A stretch of DNA of 33,527 bases, from positions 1 to 33,527 of the forward strand of contig JAESQQ010000049.1 of assembly GCA_016765095.1 (NCBI GenBank). Reading direction: 5' to 3'. Below the pieces are notes generated by a model. The model was given only the letters and a program-made list of their open reading frames with translations, had not been told where the DNA came from and did not search any database. Origin of the DNA: Planctomycetota bacterium (lineage in GTDB: Bacteria > Planctomycetota > J058). Positions 18,893-28,883 of this stretch are shown here, piece by piece; position 1 is the stretch's first letter; each line of letters begins with the position of its first letter. Made by a program: the position numbers and the translations under genes.

Positions 18893-20185
18893 ATGCGCCC
18901 AGGAACACCTGGTGGCCGTCGACTCAGCCGTCGACGCAGCCCTCTCCTCAGCCGTCGACTTGGCAAGGCGAGTCGGCGATTCACGCTGATCGAGCTTCTC
19001 GTCGCGGTCGCGCTGTCGACGATCCTGACTGGGGCCGTCGTCTTCATTTTCATTCAGGCCCAGAACATCTTCACCAAGCTCGACGCCAAGGTGCAGGTCT
19101 ATCAGTACGCCCGCTTCGCTTTCGATCGGATCGAGCGGGACTTGGGCAACGTCACCAACTCCCGCGACATGGAGTTCTTCAACGACCAAGCCCCCCCTCA
19201 GGGGACGAAGGGTCGCCTCGACGTCGGCGAGGAGCTTCCGATTCGTGGAACGGCTAACAACGACGCTTCGAACACGGGCGACGATATCTACAACCACTCG
19301 TTCACGATTCGCCAGCCGGCGAAGTACACCGACACCGAGAACGGCATCGAGCGCCGCTGGGACTCGATCTACTTCAAGACGATCACTCGGATCGGCGGCC
19401 AGACTTCAGCGACTCTGATCGAGTACGCCATGGTGGACACGGACAAGCCGCGCCCGAAGCTCCAGCGCAAGCTGTGGCGAGTGACGGGCGTCGACGCCGC
19501 GAACCCCCTCGCGCCTCGCTTCGAGATCAACGGCCCCCAGGGCGGTCAGCCCCAGAAGCAGGACCTCTGCCTCTACACGATTGACTGCAAGCTCGAGGTG
19601 TTCGTCAAGAACTTCCGTCGCAGCGACGGAGGCGCCTTCTACTCCGCAGCGCAGCTCGTCAAGCCTCCCAGGGAGTGGGACCGCGATATCAACACCAACA
19701 CCGAACCTTCGATCCCCCCCATGAAGAACGACTGGCGGGGCAAGCACGCGCAGGTTCAGTGCTACTACGACGCGAAACACGACGACGCTCGCATGCAGCC
19801 CGACCTCGGCGTGTTCGAGCCCGGTGAGAACGGCCTGTTCCACACCCAGGCCTCCTTTGGCTTCCCAATGCTCCGGGAGGGCGACTCGCTCTACCTCTGG
19901 GGTGGGTTCCGCGGCTTCAAGGGGCGCGCCTACACGATCAGGAAGTTCCTCATGAAAGACGGCAAGGGCGCCTTGGTCCCTTGGAATCCGCGCACGGGCG
20001 ACATGACTCAGCTTCGGGTCCAGTTCGCCGAGCCGGTCGAGGGCCAGCGTCCGAACCAGCAAATGCTGGTGCGCTACGCCGCAGGTTTCGTGCCCGCTGC
20101 CCTCCGCGCGACGGTCGTGATCAAGGACTCCAAGAGCCTCGCGAATCGCTCGGTCTCTCGCGTGTTCAAGATCATGTCGAACTAG
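18893..20185 (+). CDS. Prepilin-type protein, GspJ/PilW-like
   Basis: LGKASRRFTLIELLVAVALSTILTGAVVFIFIQAQNIFTKLDAKVQVYQYARFAFDRIERDLGN; long C-terminal domain. Confidence 0.88.
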   Translation: MRPGTPGGRRLSRRRSPLLSRRLGKASRRFTLIELLVAVALSTILTGAVVFIFIQAQNIFTKLDAKVQVYQYARFAFDRIERDLGNVTNSRDMEFFNDQAPPQGTKGRLDVGEELPIRGTANNDASNTGDDIYNHSFTIRQPAKYTDTENGIERRWDSIYFKTITRIGGQTSATLIEYAMVDTDKPRPKLQRKLWRVTGVDAANPLAPRFEINGPQGGQPQKQDLCLYTIDCKLEVFVKNFRRSDGGAFYSAAQLVKPPREWDRDINTNTEPSIPPMKNDWRGKHAQVQCYYDAKHDDARMQPDLGVFEPGENGLFHTQASFGFPMLREGDSLYLWGGFRGFKGRAYTIRKFLMKDGKGALVPWNPRTGDMTQLRVQFAEPVEGQRPNQQMLVRYAAGFVPAALRATVVIKDSKSLANRSVSRVFKIMSN

Positions 20186-20214
20186 GTTTCGGCGGCATTC
20201 GACGCGAGCTCAGG

Positions 20215-20248
20215 CGCCCTCAGCTATGGCTGGGGGCGTTGTTGCTTT
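20215..20248 (+). terminator. Candidate Rho-independent terminator after the prepilin operon
   Basis: CGCCCTCAGC-TATG-GCTGGGGGCG (10-bp stem with one G-U) followed by TTGTTGCTTT. Confidence 0.6.
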
Positions 20249-20369
20249 GGTTGAGGAGACCATCGATTCAGGCAAGGTGTCGCACGACTTCGGACGAGGG
20301 CCCACGAGCACTTGGCGCGCCCTGATTAAGGGCTCGCGATGCCTCATGGGGGGCTGTTACAACGGCTCA

Positions 20370-20383
20370 GCTCCGATCGGAGC
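20370..20383 (+). promoter_or_regulatory. 14-bp perfect palindrome GCTCCGATCGGAGC upstream of the triple-PrcB gene
   Basis: Perfect palindrome ending 20 nt before ATG 20404. Confidence 0.45.
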
Positions 20384-20403
20384 GCCGGCCCCAAGAGGTC
20401 CCC

Positions 20404-22359
20404 ATGACTCGTTCGACCCTCGTCTCTGTGTCTCTGCTCCTCCTCGCGGGGACGGTCGCGTCTGCTCAAGACGTTGCTTTCCAGCAATGGCGTCAGGGGA
20501 GCATGGCTCCTCAGCGGGCGGTCGAAGGCCGGGCCGCGATTCGGAGCGCCCAGGATCTGCGGGATCGAGGGCTGGAGCAGTTGATGCCGGTCGGTGGCAG
20601 CTTCGACTTCAGTAAGGAAATGCTCCTGGGCTTGGTCATGCCGCGCCAGAGCAGCGGCGGGATTTCGATCTCGGTCGAGTCGATCAAGCGCCAGATTTTG
20701 CCCGTCAGTGGCCCTGGCGGCGCCCTTGGAGGCCAGGCTCAGCTGGTCGTCACCGTTCGCGTCGCGAGGCCCGCGCTGGGGGCACCTGCGACCGCCGTGA
20801 TCACGCGGCCCTTCGTCATGGTCAAGACGGCGGCGAGCACCCTCCCCGTCCGGTTCGTGACCGCGACCTCAACGCCGGGCGGCGGTGGACTCCTCCCGCC
20901 TGGGCAAATGCCCTTCCACGTCGTGCGTGACGGGGTGCAGGCGCCCTCTTCGGTAGCGACGGGCAACACCGTGATCCGAAGCGCGGCGGATCTGGCTGCC
21001 AGCCCGCTGCGGGCCCTGGTCCCCAACCCGAGCTCGATCCGCTGGAACGCGGAAATGCTCGCGATCCTGGTCATGGATCAGCAGAGCACCGGCGGCTACG
21101 GAATCGGCGTCCAGCGGGTCTCCCGCCGGATTACGCCGACCTCAGGGGGTCCCGGTGTACCCAGTGGCGGCTCGCTGCACTTTGAGATCGAGTTCGAACT
21201 GACTCGACCCGCTCCGGGCCAAGCCGTCACCATGGCGCTGACGCGCCCCTTCCAGGTCGTGCGCCTCTCGCGCTCTCCGCGCGTCGTGTTCACCAACGTC
21301 ACCCAGCCCCACACTGGCCCGGTCGGACCGCTCTTGCCTCCCGGTCAGCTGCCTTTCCACGTCGTCCGAGACGGCGTGCAGGCGTCCATGGGGGTCCCCA
21401 CCGGTGAGTTCGTCGTGCGCAGCGCTGCTGAGCTCACCTCAAGCGGCCTCAGCTCGCTGGTCCCAAACCCGGGCTCGATTCGATGGAGCCAAGAAATGCT
21501 GGCGATCCTGGTCCGTGAGCCTCAGAGCACGGGCGGCTATGGGATCGCGGTCGACAAGGTCTTTCAACGGATCACCCCCACGGGCGGCGGCCCGGGCGGC
21601 GGCCCGCTCGGAGGCGCTCGTCACCTCGAGATCCAGTTCTCCACGACGAACCCGGGGCCCAACGATCTCGTCACCAAGGCGCTGACGCGTCCCTTCCAGG
21701 TCGTGCGCCTCTCTGCCAGCCCGCGGGTCGTGTTCGAGCGGACGGCGCAGGGCACGGAGGTGACCGGCGTCGTGCAGGTCGAGCGGAGCTTCGGAATCAC
21801 GCGTGTCTTCCTCGTGAGCGGCCAGCAGCGCCGCTACCTGACCCCCCGCAGCTTCGCCCTCAGCCTCGAGGCCCTCGCCGGCCAGACGGTGCGGATCGAC
21901 GCCCACCGGACTCTGTCCTGGTTGGTCAGCGCGCGGGAGCTCCTCTCGCCCCGCCCCTTCCGTGGCGCAGGCGAAATCGGCGGCACCGCCGGCGCGCCAG
22001 TCTTGGTCCAGAGCACTGGGAACCTCCGAATCGAAGGGCGCCTCGCGCAGACCCTCAGCGAGCACGCTCGAGGCGTGCGCGTCGAGGGCGTTCGAGGATT
22101 TCGGTTTGGCAACGAGCGCCTGCTCGTGACGAGCTTCCAGGCCAAGACGAAGCACCCCACCTGGGTGACCCGCCGGGGGCGTCGCCTGAACCGTCTTCAG
22201 GCTGGTGAGACCGTGACCGTCACCAGCCGCTCGCGCTCGGGACGCTCGCTCGTCGTGACGCCCGCCCAAGGCGCGTCTGGCTACGTAACCAACTGGCGCC
22301 TGACCCTCGGCCAGACAGTCGGCGCCGCCGGCGCCTTGAAGGCCGCCGGCGGTCAGTAA
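20404..22359 (+). CDS. Secreted protein with three tandem PrcB_C-like domains plus a C-terminal beta-rich region
   Basis: 651 aa; signal peptide MTRSTLVSVSLLLLAGTVASAQ; three copies of IRSAxDL..L.LVP..(S/F)..xxEMLxxLVM..QSxGGxxIxV..V.R.I.P.......a.TRPFxVV (from about 20470, 20908, 21349). Resembles the PrcB C-terminal domain pattern (DF...m.v.v..G...TGGY.i.i). Confidence 0.75.
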   Translation: MTRSTLVSVSLLLLAGTVASAQDVAFQQWRQGSMAPQRAVEGRAAIRSAQDLRDRGLEQLMPVGGSFDFSKEMLLGLVMPRQSSGGISISVESIKRQILPVSGPGGALGGQAQLVVTVRVARPALGAPATAVITRPFVMVKTAASTLPVRFVTATSTPGGGGLLPPGQMPFHVVRDGVQAPSSVATGNTVIRSAADLAASPLRALVPNPSSIRWNAEMLAILVMDQQSTGGYGIGVQRVSRRITPTSGGPGVPSGGSLHFEIEFELTRPAPGQAVTMALTRPFQVVRLSRSPRVVFTNVTQPHTGPVGPLLPPGQLPFHVVRDGVQASMGVPTGEFVVRSAAELTSSGLSSLVPNPGSIRWSQEMLAILVREPQSTGGYGIAVDKVFQRITPTGGGPGGGPLGGARHLEIQFSTTNPGPNDLVTKALTRPFQVVRLSASPRVVFERTAQGTEVTGVVQVERSFGITRVFLVSGQQRRYLTPRSFALSLEALAGQTVRIDAHRTLSWLVSARELLSPRPFRGAGEIGGTAGAPVLVQSTGNLRIEGRLAQTLSEHARGVRVEGVRGFRFGNERLLVTSFQAKTKHPTWVTRRGRRLNRLQAGETVTVTSRSRSGRSLVVTPAQGASGYVTNWRLTLGQTVGAAGALKAAGGQ

Positions 22360-22390
22360 GAGGGGGCTTCGCCGGCCTCCCTCCTGACTG

Positions 22391-24256
<1,866 letters not shown>

Positions 24257-24305
24257 TCAGCCGGCTGGGGCACCCACCTGACGCGCTGCCGCTGAGGTCT
24301 GGGTA

Positions 24306-26156
24306 GTGAGCGCTGTCACCCCTCGCATATGCGATCGTCATGCCGTGGATCAACACCGCTTCCAGATCGACCTCCGGGGCCTGATCGAGCTCCTCTCCGA
24401 CCACCTCTACAGTGGGCCGCAGGTCTACATTCGGGAGCTGCTCCAGAACGGGGTCGACGCGATCACCGCCCGGCGAGCGAAGCAACCTGAGCACGTCGGC
24501 CGGATCGAACTGGAGGTCGTCGAAGTCAAGGGTGACCTCCCGACCCTGATCGTGAGCGACAACGGGGTCGGGCTGACTCCAGACGAGGTCCACCGCTTCT
24601 TGGCCACGATCGGCGAGAGCAGCAAACGCGGCGTGGTCCCCGAGCGCGGCGAGTTCATTGGTCAGTTCGGGATCGGGCTCTTGGCCGGGTTTATCGTCAG
24701 CCAAGAGCTCGTGATGGTCACCCGCTCGATCGAGCCCAACTCGCCAGCGCTCGAGTGGCGCGGTCGTCCCGAAGGGACGTATTCGCTGCGAGAGCTAGAG
24801 GGGCCAGTCGAGCCCGGGACGCGGGTTTACCTCAAGGCCAAGGAGGGGGCCGAGGAGTGGCTCGCCCCGGCGCGGGTCGAGGAGCTCGCTCGCCACTTCG
24901 GCGGTCTGCTCTCGGTGGACGTCGTGCTTCGCCTCCCGAGCGGCGAACGGCGGTTGAACCTCGATCCCCCCTGGCGCTCCCCTCCCGGGGATCCAACGGA
25001 GGAGCGCGAGGCGCTGATCGAACTCGGACGTGAGACCTTCGAGGTCGACTTCTTTGACGCGATCCCGCTTCGTGGGCGGGGCTTGGAGGGAGTGGCCTAT
25101 GTGCTCCCTTATCGCCCGACGCTCGCGACCCAGGGCAGCCACCGGGTCTACCTCAAGGGCATGCTCCTCTCTGAGAGCGCCAAGAACCTCCTCCCGCCCT
25201 GGGCGTTCTTCGTCCGGTGCCTGATCGACGCCCGCCGCCTGCGTCCGACCGCCTCTCGCGAGCAGCTCTACGAGGACGAGGAGCTCGAGCTGACCCGGTC
25301 CGCGCTCGGGACCGCGCTTCGCGACTACCTCGTGGACCTGTCTCGGACCGATCCGATTCGCTGGGGGCGCTTCCTGAGGCTCCACTCGCTCTCGATTCGG
25401 GCCCTCGCCCTCCAAGACGACGAGCTGTTCGACTTGTTCGTAGAGAGGCTCCCTTACGAGACGAGCGCTGGGCGGCTGACGCTGGGCGAGGTCAGAGAGA
25501 TGTTCGGCGCGGTCCGCTACGTGCCCGACCTCGAGTCCTTCCGCCAAGTCCAAGCCGTCGCGTCGGCCCAGGGCCTCTGTCTCGTCAACGCCGGCTACGT
25601 CTACGACGCCGAGATCCTGGCTCGCTACGCGCTCCGCCAAGGCGCAGAGATCGACGTCCAGGAGGTTGATCCTCAGGCCTTGACCCAGAGCCTGGAGTCG
25701 CCAACCGCCGAAGAGAGCCAGCGCTACGCTGGCTTCTTGGCGATCGCGGACGAGGTTCTCGGACCCCACGGCTGCTCAGCCGAGTTGAGGCGCTTCGCAC
25801 CAGCGAGCCTGCCGACGATCTACGCCACCGACCGCGAGGCGCCCTTTCGGCGCGCCTTGGAGCGGACGCAGGAGGACCTGGAGGAGGGCCCTTGGGCGGG
25901 CGTCTTGGACTCTCTCGCCAAGGCGCGCACCGCGCCCCCGGCCCAGCTCTGCTTCAACCTCGACAACCCGTGCGTGGCGCGGCTGGGCGCCCAGTCCGAT
26001 CCGAGCCTCCTCCTGCGCGCGATCGAGCTCCTCTATGTCCAGGCTCTCCTCCTCGGGCAGCACCCGCTGCGCCAGGAGGAGCTCGGCCTGCTAAACAGCG
26101 GGCTGTTGGGGCTCGTCGAGTGGGGCCTCGAGCAGGCCGAGGGGAGTCGCGAGTGA
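24306..26156 (+). CDS. HSP90-family protein (HtpG-like GHKL ATPase)
   Basis: HRFQIDLRGLIELLSDHLYSGPQVYIRELLQNGVDAIT; SDNGVGLTPDEVHRFLATIGESSK; GEFIGQFGIGLLAGFIVS; VYLKGMLLSESAKNLLPPWAFFVRCLIDARRLRPTASREQLYED. GTG start. Confidence 0.9.
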   Translation: MSAVTPRICDRHAVDQHRFQIDLRGLIELLSDHLYSGPQVYIRELLQNGVDAITARRAKQPEHVGRIELEVVEVKGDLPTLIVSDNGVGLTPDEVHRFLATIGESSKRGVVPERGEFIGQFGIGLLAGFIVSQELVMVTRSIEPNSPALEWRGRPEGTYSLRELEGPVEPGTRVYLKAKEGAEEWLAPARVEELARHFGGLLSVDVVLRLPSGERRLNLDPPWRSPPGDPTEEREALIELGRETFEVDFFDAIPLRGRGLEGVAYVLPYRPTLATQGSHRVYLKGMLLSESAKNLLPPWAFFVRCLIDARRLRPTASREQLYEDEELELTRSALGTALRDYLVDLSRTDPIRWGRFLRLHSLSIRALALQDDELFDLFVERLPYETSAGRLTLGEVREMFGAVRYVPDLESFRQVQAVASAQGLCLVNAGYVYDAEILARYALRQGAEIDVQEVDPQALTQSLESPTAEESQRYAGFLAIADEVLGPHGCSAELRRFAPASLPTIYATDREAPFRRALERTQEDLEEGPWAGVLDSLAKARTAPPAQLCFNLDNPCVARLGAQSDPSLLLRAIELLYVQALLLGQHPLRQEELGLLNSGLLGLVEWGLEQAEGSRE

Positions 26157-27223
26157 GCTGGTTGCTGTATGGGGCCTATGGCTACACGGGCAAGCTGATC
26201 CTTGAGCAAGTCCTGGCCGAGGGCGGCGAGCGCCCGATCCTGGCTGGGCGCCGCGAGGCGCCGACGCGGGAGCTCGCAGAGCGCCACGGCCTTGAGTGGC
26301 GTCAATTCACCCTCGGCGAGGACCGCGGTCGCGTCGAGCGCGGGCTCGACGGCGTCGAGGCGGTTCTCCACTGCGCGGGACCCTTCTCCGCGACGAGCAA
26401 ACCCATGGTCGAGGCTTGCCTGGCTCGCCAGGTCCACTACTTGGACATTACGGGGGAGCTGGCGGTGATCGAAGACGTCCTCCAGGCCTCTCCTCGGGCC
26501 AAGGCGGCTGGCGTCGCGCTCTTGCCCGGCGTGGGCTTCGACGTCGTGCCCAGCGACTGCTTGGCCGCGACCCTGGCGGCCTCGCTCCCCGAGGCGGTCC
26601 GGCTCGAGCTGGCCTTTCGGAGCGACGGGGCGGCGAGCCGCGGCACGACCAAGAGCATGATCGAGAGCCTCCCCGAGGGCGGCTGCATTCGCAAGGACGG
26701 CAAGCTGACGACGGTTCGGCCGGGGCACCGCACGCGGGTCGTGCCCTTTCGTCGGGGCGCGCGGCGCTGCGTCGCGATCCCCTGGGGGGACGTCAGCAGC
26801 GCCTACTACAGCACCCAGATCCCAAACATCACTGTCTACATGGCCCAGCCCGAGGCGGTGATCGCCGGAATGCGGCTCATGAGCCTCGTCCGCCCGGTCC
26901 TGGGCTCCAAACTCGTCCAGCGAGGACTCAAGCGCGTGGCCGATCGGATCCAGGGGCCGGACAGCGCCACCCGCCAGGCGGGCCGGGTCGAGCTCTGGGG
27001 TCGGGTCGAGGACCGCTGGGGCGACGCGCGGGAGGCTCAGCTCGAGGTCCGAGAGGGCTACCGGTTCACTGTCGACGCGTCCCTCGCCTGCTTGGAGCGA
27101 GTCTTGGCTGGTGCCGTCGCGCCCGGGTCTTGGACCCCTAGCATGGCCTTTGGAGCTGACTTCGTCCTCGGGCTTCCCGAGACCGAACTCACCCCGCCCG
27201 CCCGCCCAGGGAGCACTTTATGA
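26153..27223 (+). CDS. Saccharopine dehydrogenase-like NAD(P)-binding protein (trans-acting enoyl reductase type)
   Basis: GTG at 26153 overlapping the HSP90 stop: SWLLYGAYGYTGKLILEQVLAEGGERPILAGR...AVLHCAGPFSATSKPMVEACLARQVHYLDITGE...ALLPGVGFDVVPSDCLAATLAASLP. Track start at 25892 is spurious. Confidence 0.88.
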   Translation: MSWLLYGAYGYTGKLILEQVLAEGGERPILAGRREAPTRELAERHGLEWRQFTLGEDRGRVERGLDGVEAVLHCAGPFSATSKPMVEACLARQVHYLDITGELAVIEDVLQASPRAKAAGVALLPGVGFDVVPSDCLAATLAASLPEAVRLELAFRSDGAASRGTTKSMIESLPEGGCIRKDGKLTTVRPGHRTRVVPFRRGARRCVAIPWGDVSSAYYSTQIPNITVYMAQPEAVIAGMRLMSLVRPVLGSKLVQRGLKRVADRIQGPDSATRQAGRVELWGRVEDRWGDAREAQLEVREGYRFTVDASLACLERVLAGAVAPGSWTPSMAFGADFVLGLPETELTPPARPGSTL

Positions 27224-27693
27224 ACAGCTTTCCCAAACGCCTCCTCAGCCTCGCGTCCGGGCGCTATTCCGGTGAGGGGGTCAATCACGACCAGGAGCCT
27301 TTCGTGGGCCTCCTCCAGCTGCGCTACTTGATCGGAGAGGCGGGCCTCGGGTTGACGTTCACAGCGACCGGCGTCGGCGGCGAGGTCTATCACGAGGAGG
27401 AGACGCTTCTTGCGCCTGGGCCCACGGGCGAGCTCGTCCTCGCGACCTTGAACAGCAATGACCCTTCTCTGCGGACCTATGAGCTTCGGCGTGAGGATTC
27501 AGAGGGCGAGAGCGAACACACCTATGTGTTCGGCACGGGGGACCCCTCGGCTGGGGACACGTTTCGCTGCGAGATCTCGCTCGACCTCCACGAGAACGGG
27601 GATCTCGGCTATCGCTATGCCTGGGGCGTGCCTGGCGGCGAGTTCGCTGAGCGGAGCAGTGTTCGAATGCGCAAGGAGCGCCACGAACGCTAA
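27220..27693 (+). CDS. Small beta-rich protein (possible lipocalin/DUF1579-like fold), unknown function
   Basis: 157 aa; ATGA overlap with the upstream gene; alternating strand-like pattern. Confidence 0.65.
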   Translation: MNSFPKRLLSLASGRYSGEGVNHDQEPFVGLLQLRYLIGEAGLGLTFTATGVGGEVYHEEETLLAPGPTGELVLATLNSNDPSLRTYELRREDSEGESEHTYVFGTGDPSAGDTFRCEISLDLHENGDLGYRYAWGVPGGEFAERSSVRMRKERHER

Positions 27694-27730
27694 CTAGATC
27701 CTCAGAGGACGTGCTCGACCCGGGGGGAGC

Positions 27731-27775
27731 CCTGCTACGCAGCTACCTGCTACGCAGCTACCTGCTACGCAGCTA
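27731..27775 (+). repeat. 3 x 15-bp perfect tandem repeat CCTGCTACGCAGCTA
   Basis: Units at 27731-27745, 27746-27760, 27761-27775, identical. Confidence 0.95.
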
Positions 27776-27804
27776 GGAACCGTTCTCTTCCTAGTAGAGC
27801 GGAG

Positions 27805-27882
27805 CACGATTCTGAGCGAGGTCGCCGTCCTGGCGAAGGGGAGTCGTGAGACCACCTTCGTGGGCGACCTCTCAGAATCGTG
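27805..27882. terminator. Long imperfect inverted repeat between convergent genes (candidate bidirectional terminator or structured element)
   Basis: CACGATTCTGAGCGAGGTCGCC (27805-27826) versus GGCGACCTCTCAGAATCGTG (27863-27882), reverse complementary apart from a 2-nt bulge; inner CGAAGG/CCTTCG stem at 27834-27839 and 27855-27860. Confidence 0.7.
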
Positions 27883-27891
27883 GCCTCCGGT

Positions 27892-28707
27892 CTAGGCTTC
27901 GACGGCCTTGCGGGCGGGAACTTTGACCTTGTTGCGAACCGCGATCGGGCGCTCGCGGCGCGGGATCCGGTTGCGCCAGCGGCGCTTGGGCGGCTGAGCG
28001 TGCGGGTCTTGGTCGAGGGCCTCGCGCTCCATTTCGCGCAGCGACTCCATGATCTCGCGGGTGACCGCGCGCCAAGTCGGCAGCTCGTCGGGGGCGTCGC
28101 GCAGGTGCTCGAAACGCAGGGGAGCGCCGATTCGGACTTTCATGCGGATTCCGAGGCCAAGCATTCGGGTTCCGCCGACGTGATAGATCGGGATCACCGT
28201 CGCCTTGGTCTGGTGCTGGAGCCAGCCGATTCCAGGGCGCCCCCGGCGGCGGAGGCGGCCGTCCTTGGAGCGAGTCCCTTCGGGGTAGCAGGTCAGAATG
28301 ATCCGCTTCTTCTTCTCGCTGAACAGGCGGACCGTATCGGACATGGCGAGTTGGTCGACGCCTTGTTCGCGGTCGACGGGGATCGCGCCGAGGGTCGCGG
28401 TCAGCGCCTTGAGGAGGGGAGTTGGGATGTTCTCTGGCGCCGCGAACACGGCGGTGTAGCTCCCGTGATCCGCGTAGCGCTTGCGGTGGCTGAGCGACCA
28501 GAGCGTCGCCAGGAACCCGTCCCAAGCCGAGGTGTGGTTGGGGGCAATGATGATCGACTCGCCCTCGACTTCGTCGAAGTGCTCGAGGCCCTCGACCGTG
28601 ACTTGGTTGAGCCAACGGAAGACGACCCACACCAGCGGCAACATGAAGAAGCGCTGCATGAGGAACGTGAGGCCGAAACGGAGCCAGTCGGGCTTAAGGA
28701 TGATCAC
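27892..28707 (-). CDS. PlsC-family lysophospholipid / 1-acylglycerol-3-phosphate acyltransferase
   Basis: NHTSAWDG (HX4D), AAPENIPTPLLKALTATLGAIPVDRE, YPEGTRSKDGRL, IPIYHVGGTRML. Confidence 0.92.
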   Translation of the reverse strand: MIILKPDWLRFGLTFLMQRFFMLPLVWVVFRWLNQVTVEGLEHFDEVEGESIIIAPNHTSAWDGFLATLWSLSHRKRYADHGSYTAVFAAPENIPTPLLKALTATLGAIPVDREQGVDQLAMSDTVRLFSEKKKRIILTCYPEGTRSKDGRLRRRGRPGIGWLQHQTKATVIPIYHVGGTRMLGLGIRMKVRIGAPLRFEHLRDAPDELPTWRAVTREIMESLREMEREALDQDPHAQPPKRRWRNRIPRRERPIAVRNKVKVPARKAVEA

Positions 28708-28883
28708 AGAGGGGTCCTAGCCCTAGTTTAGCGCGCTTTTTGGCCAGAATCCCTCCTCAGGACAGGGCTGGTGCCTAGGAGGACGACCCGCACGAGCACG
28801 GACTCAACGGGGCAATTGGCCAGAGGGGCGCGGCCGGCCTTTCGCTGCTAAACTCGCCGACCCCAAGGGGATGAGGAGGAAGT

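Noticed and set aside
22360-22390. Weak GAGGG...CCCTC hairpin between convergent genes
   Set aside because: Too short and imperfect to call as a terminator without folding calculations.
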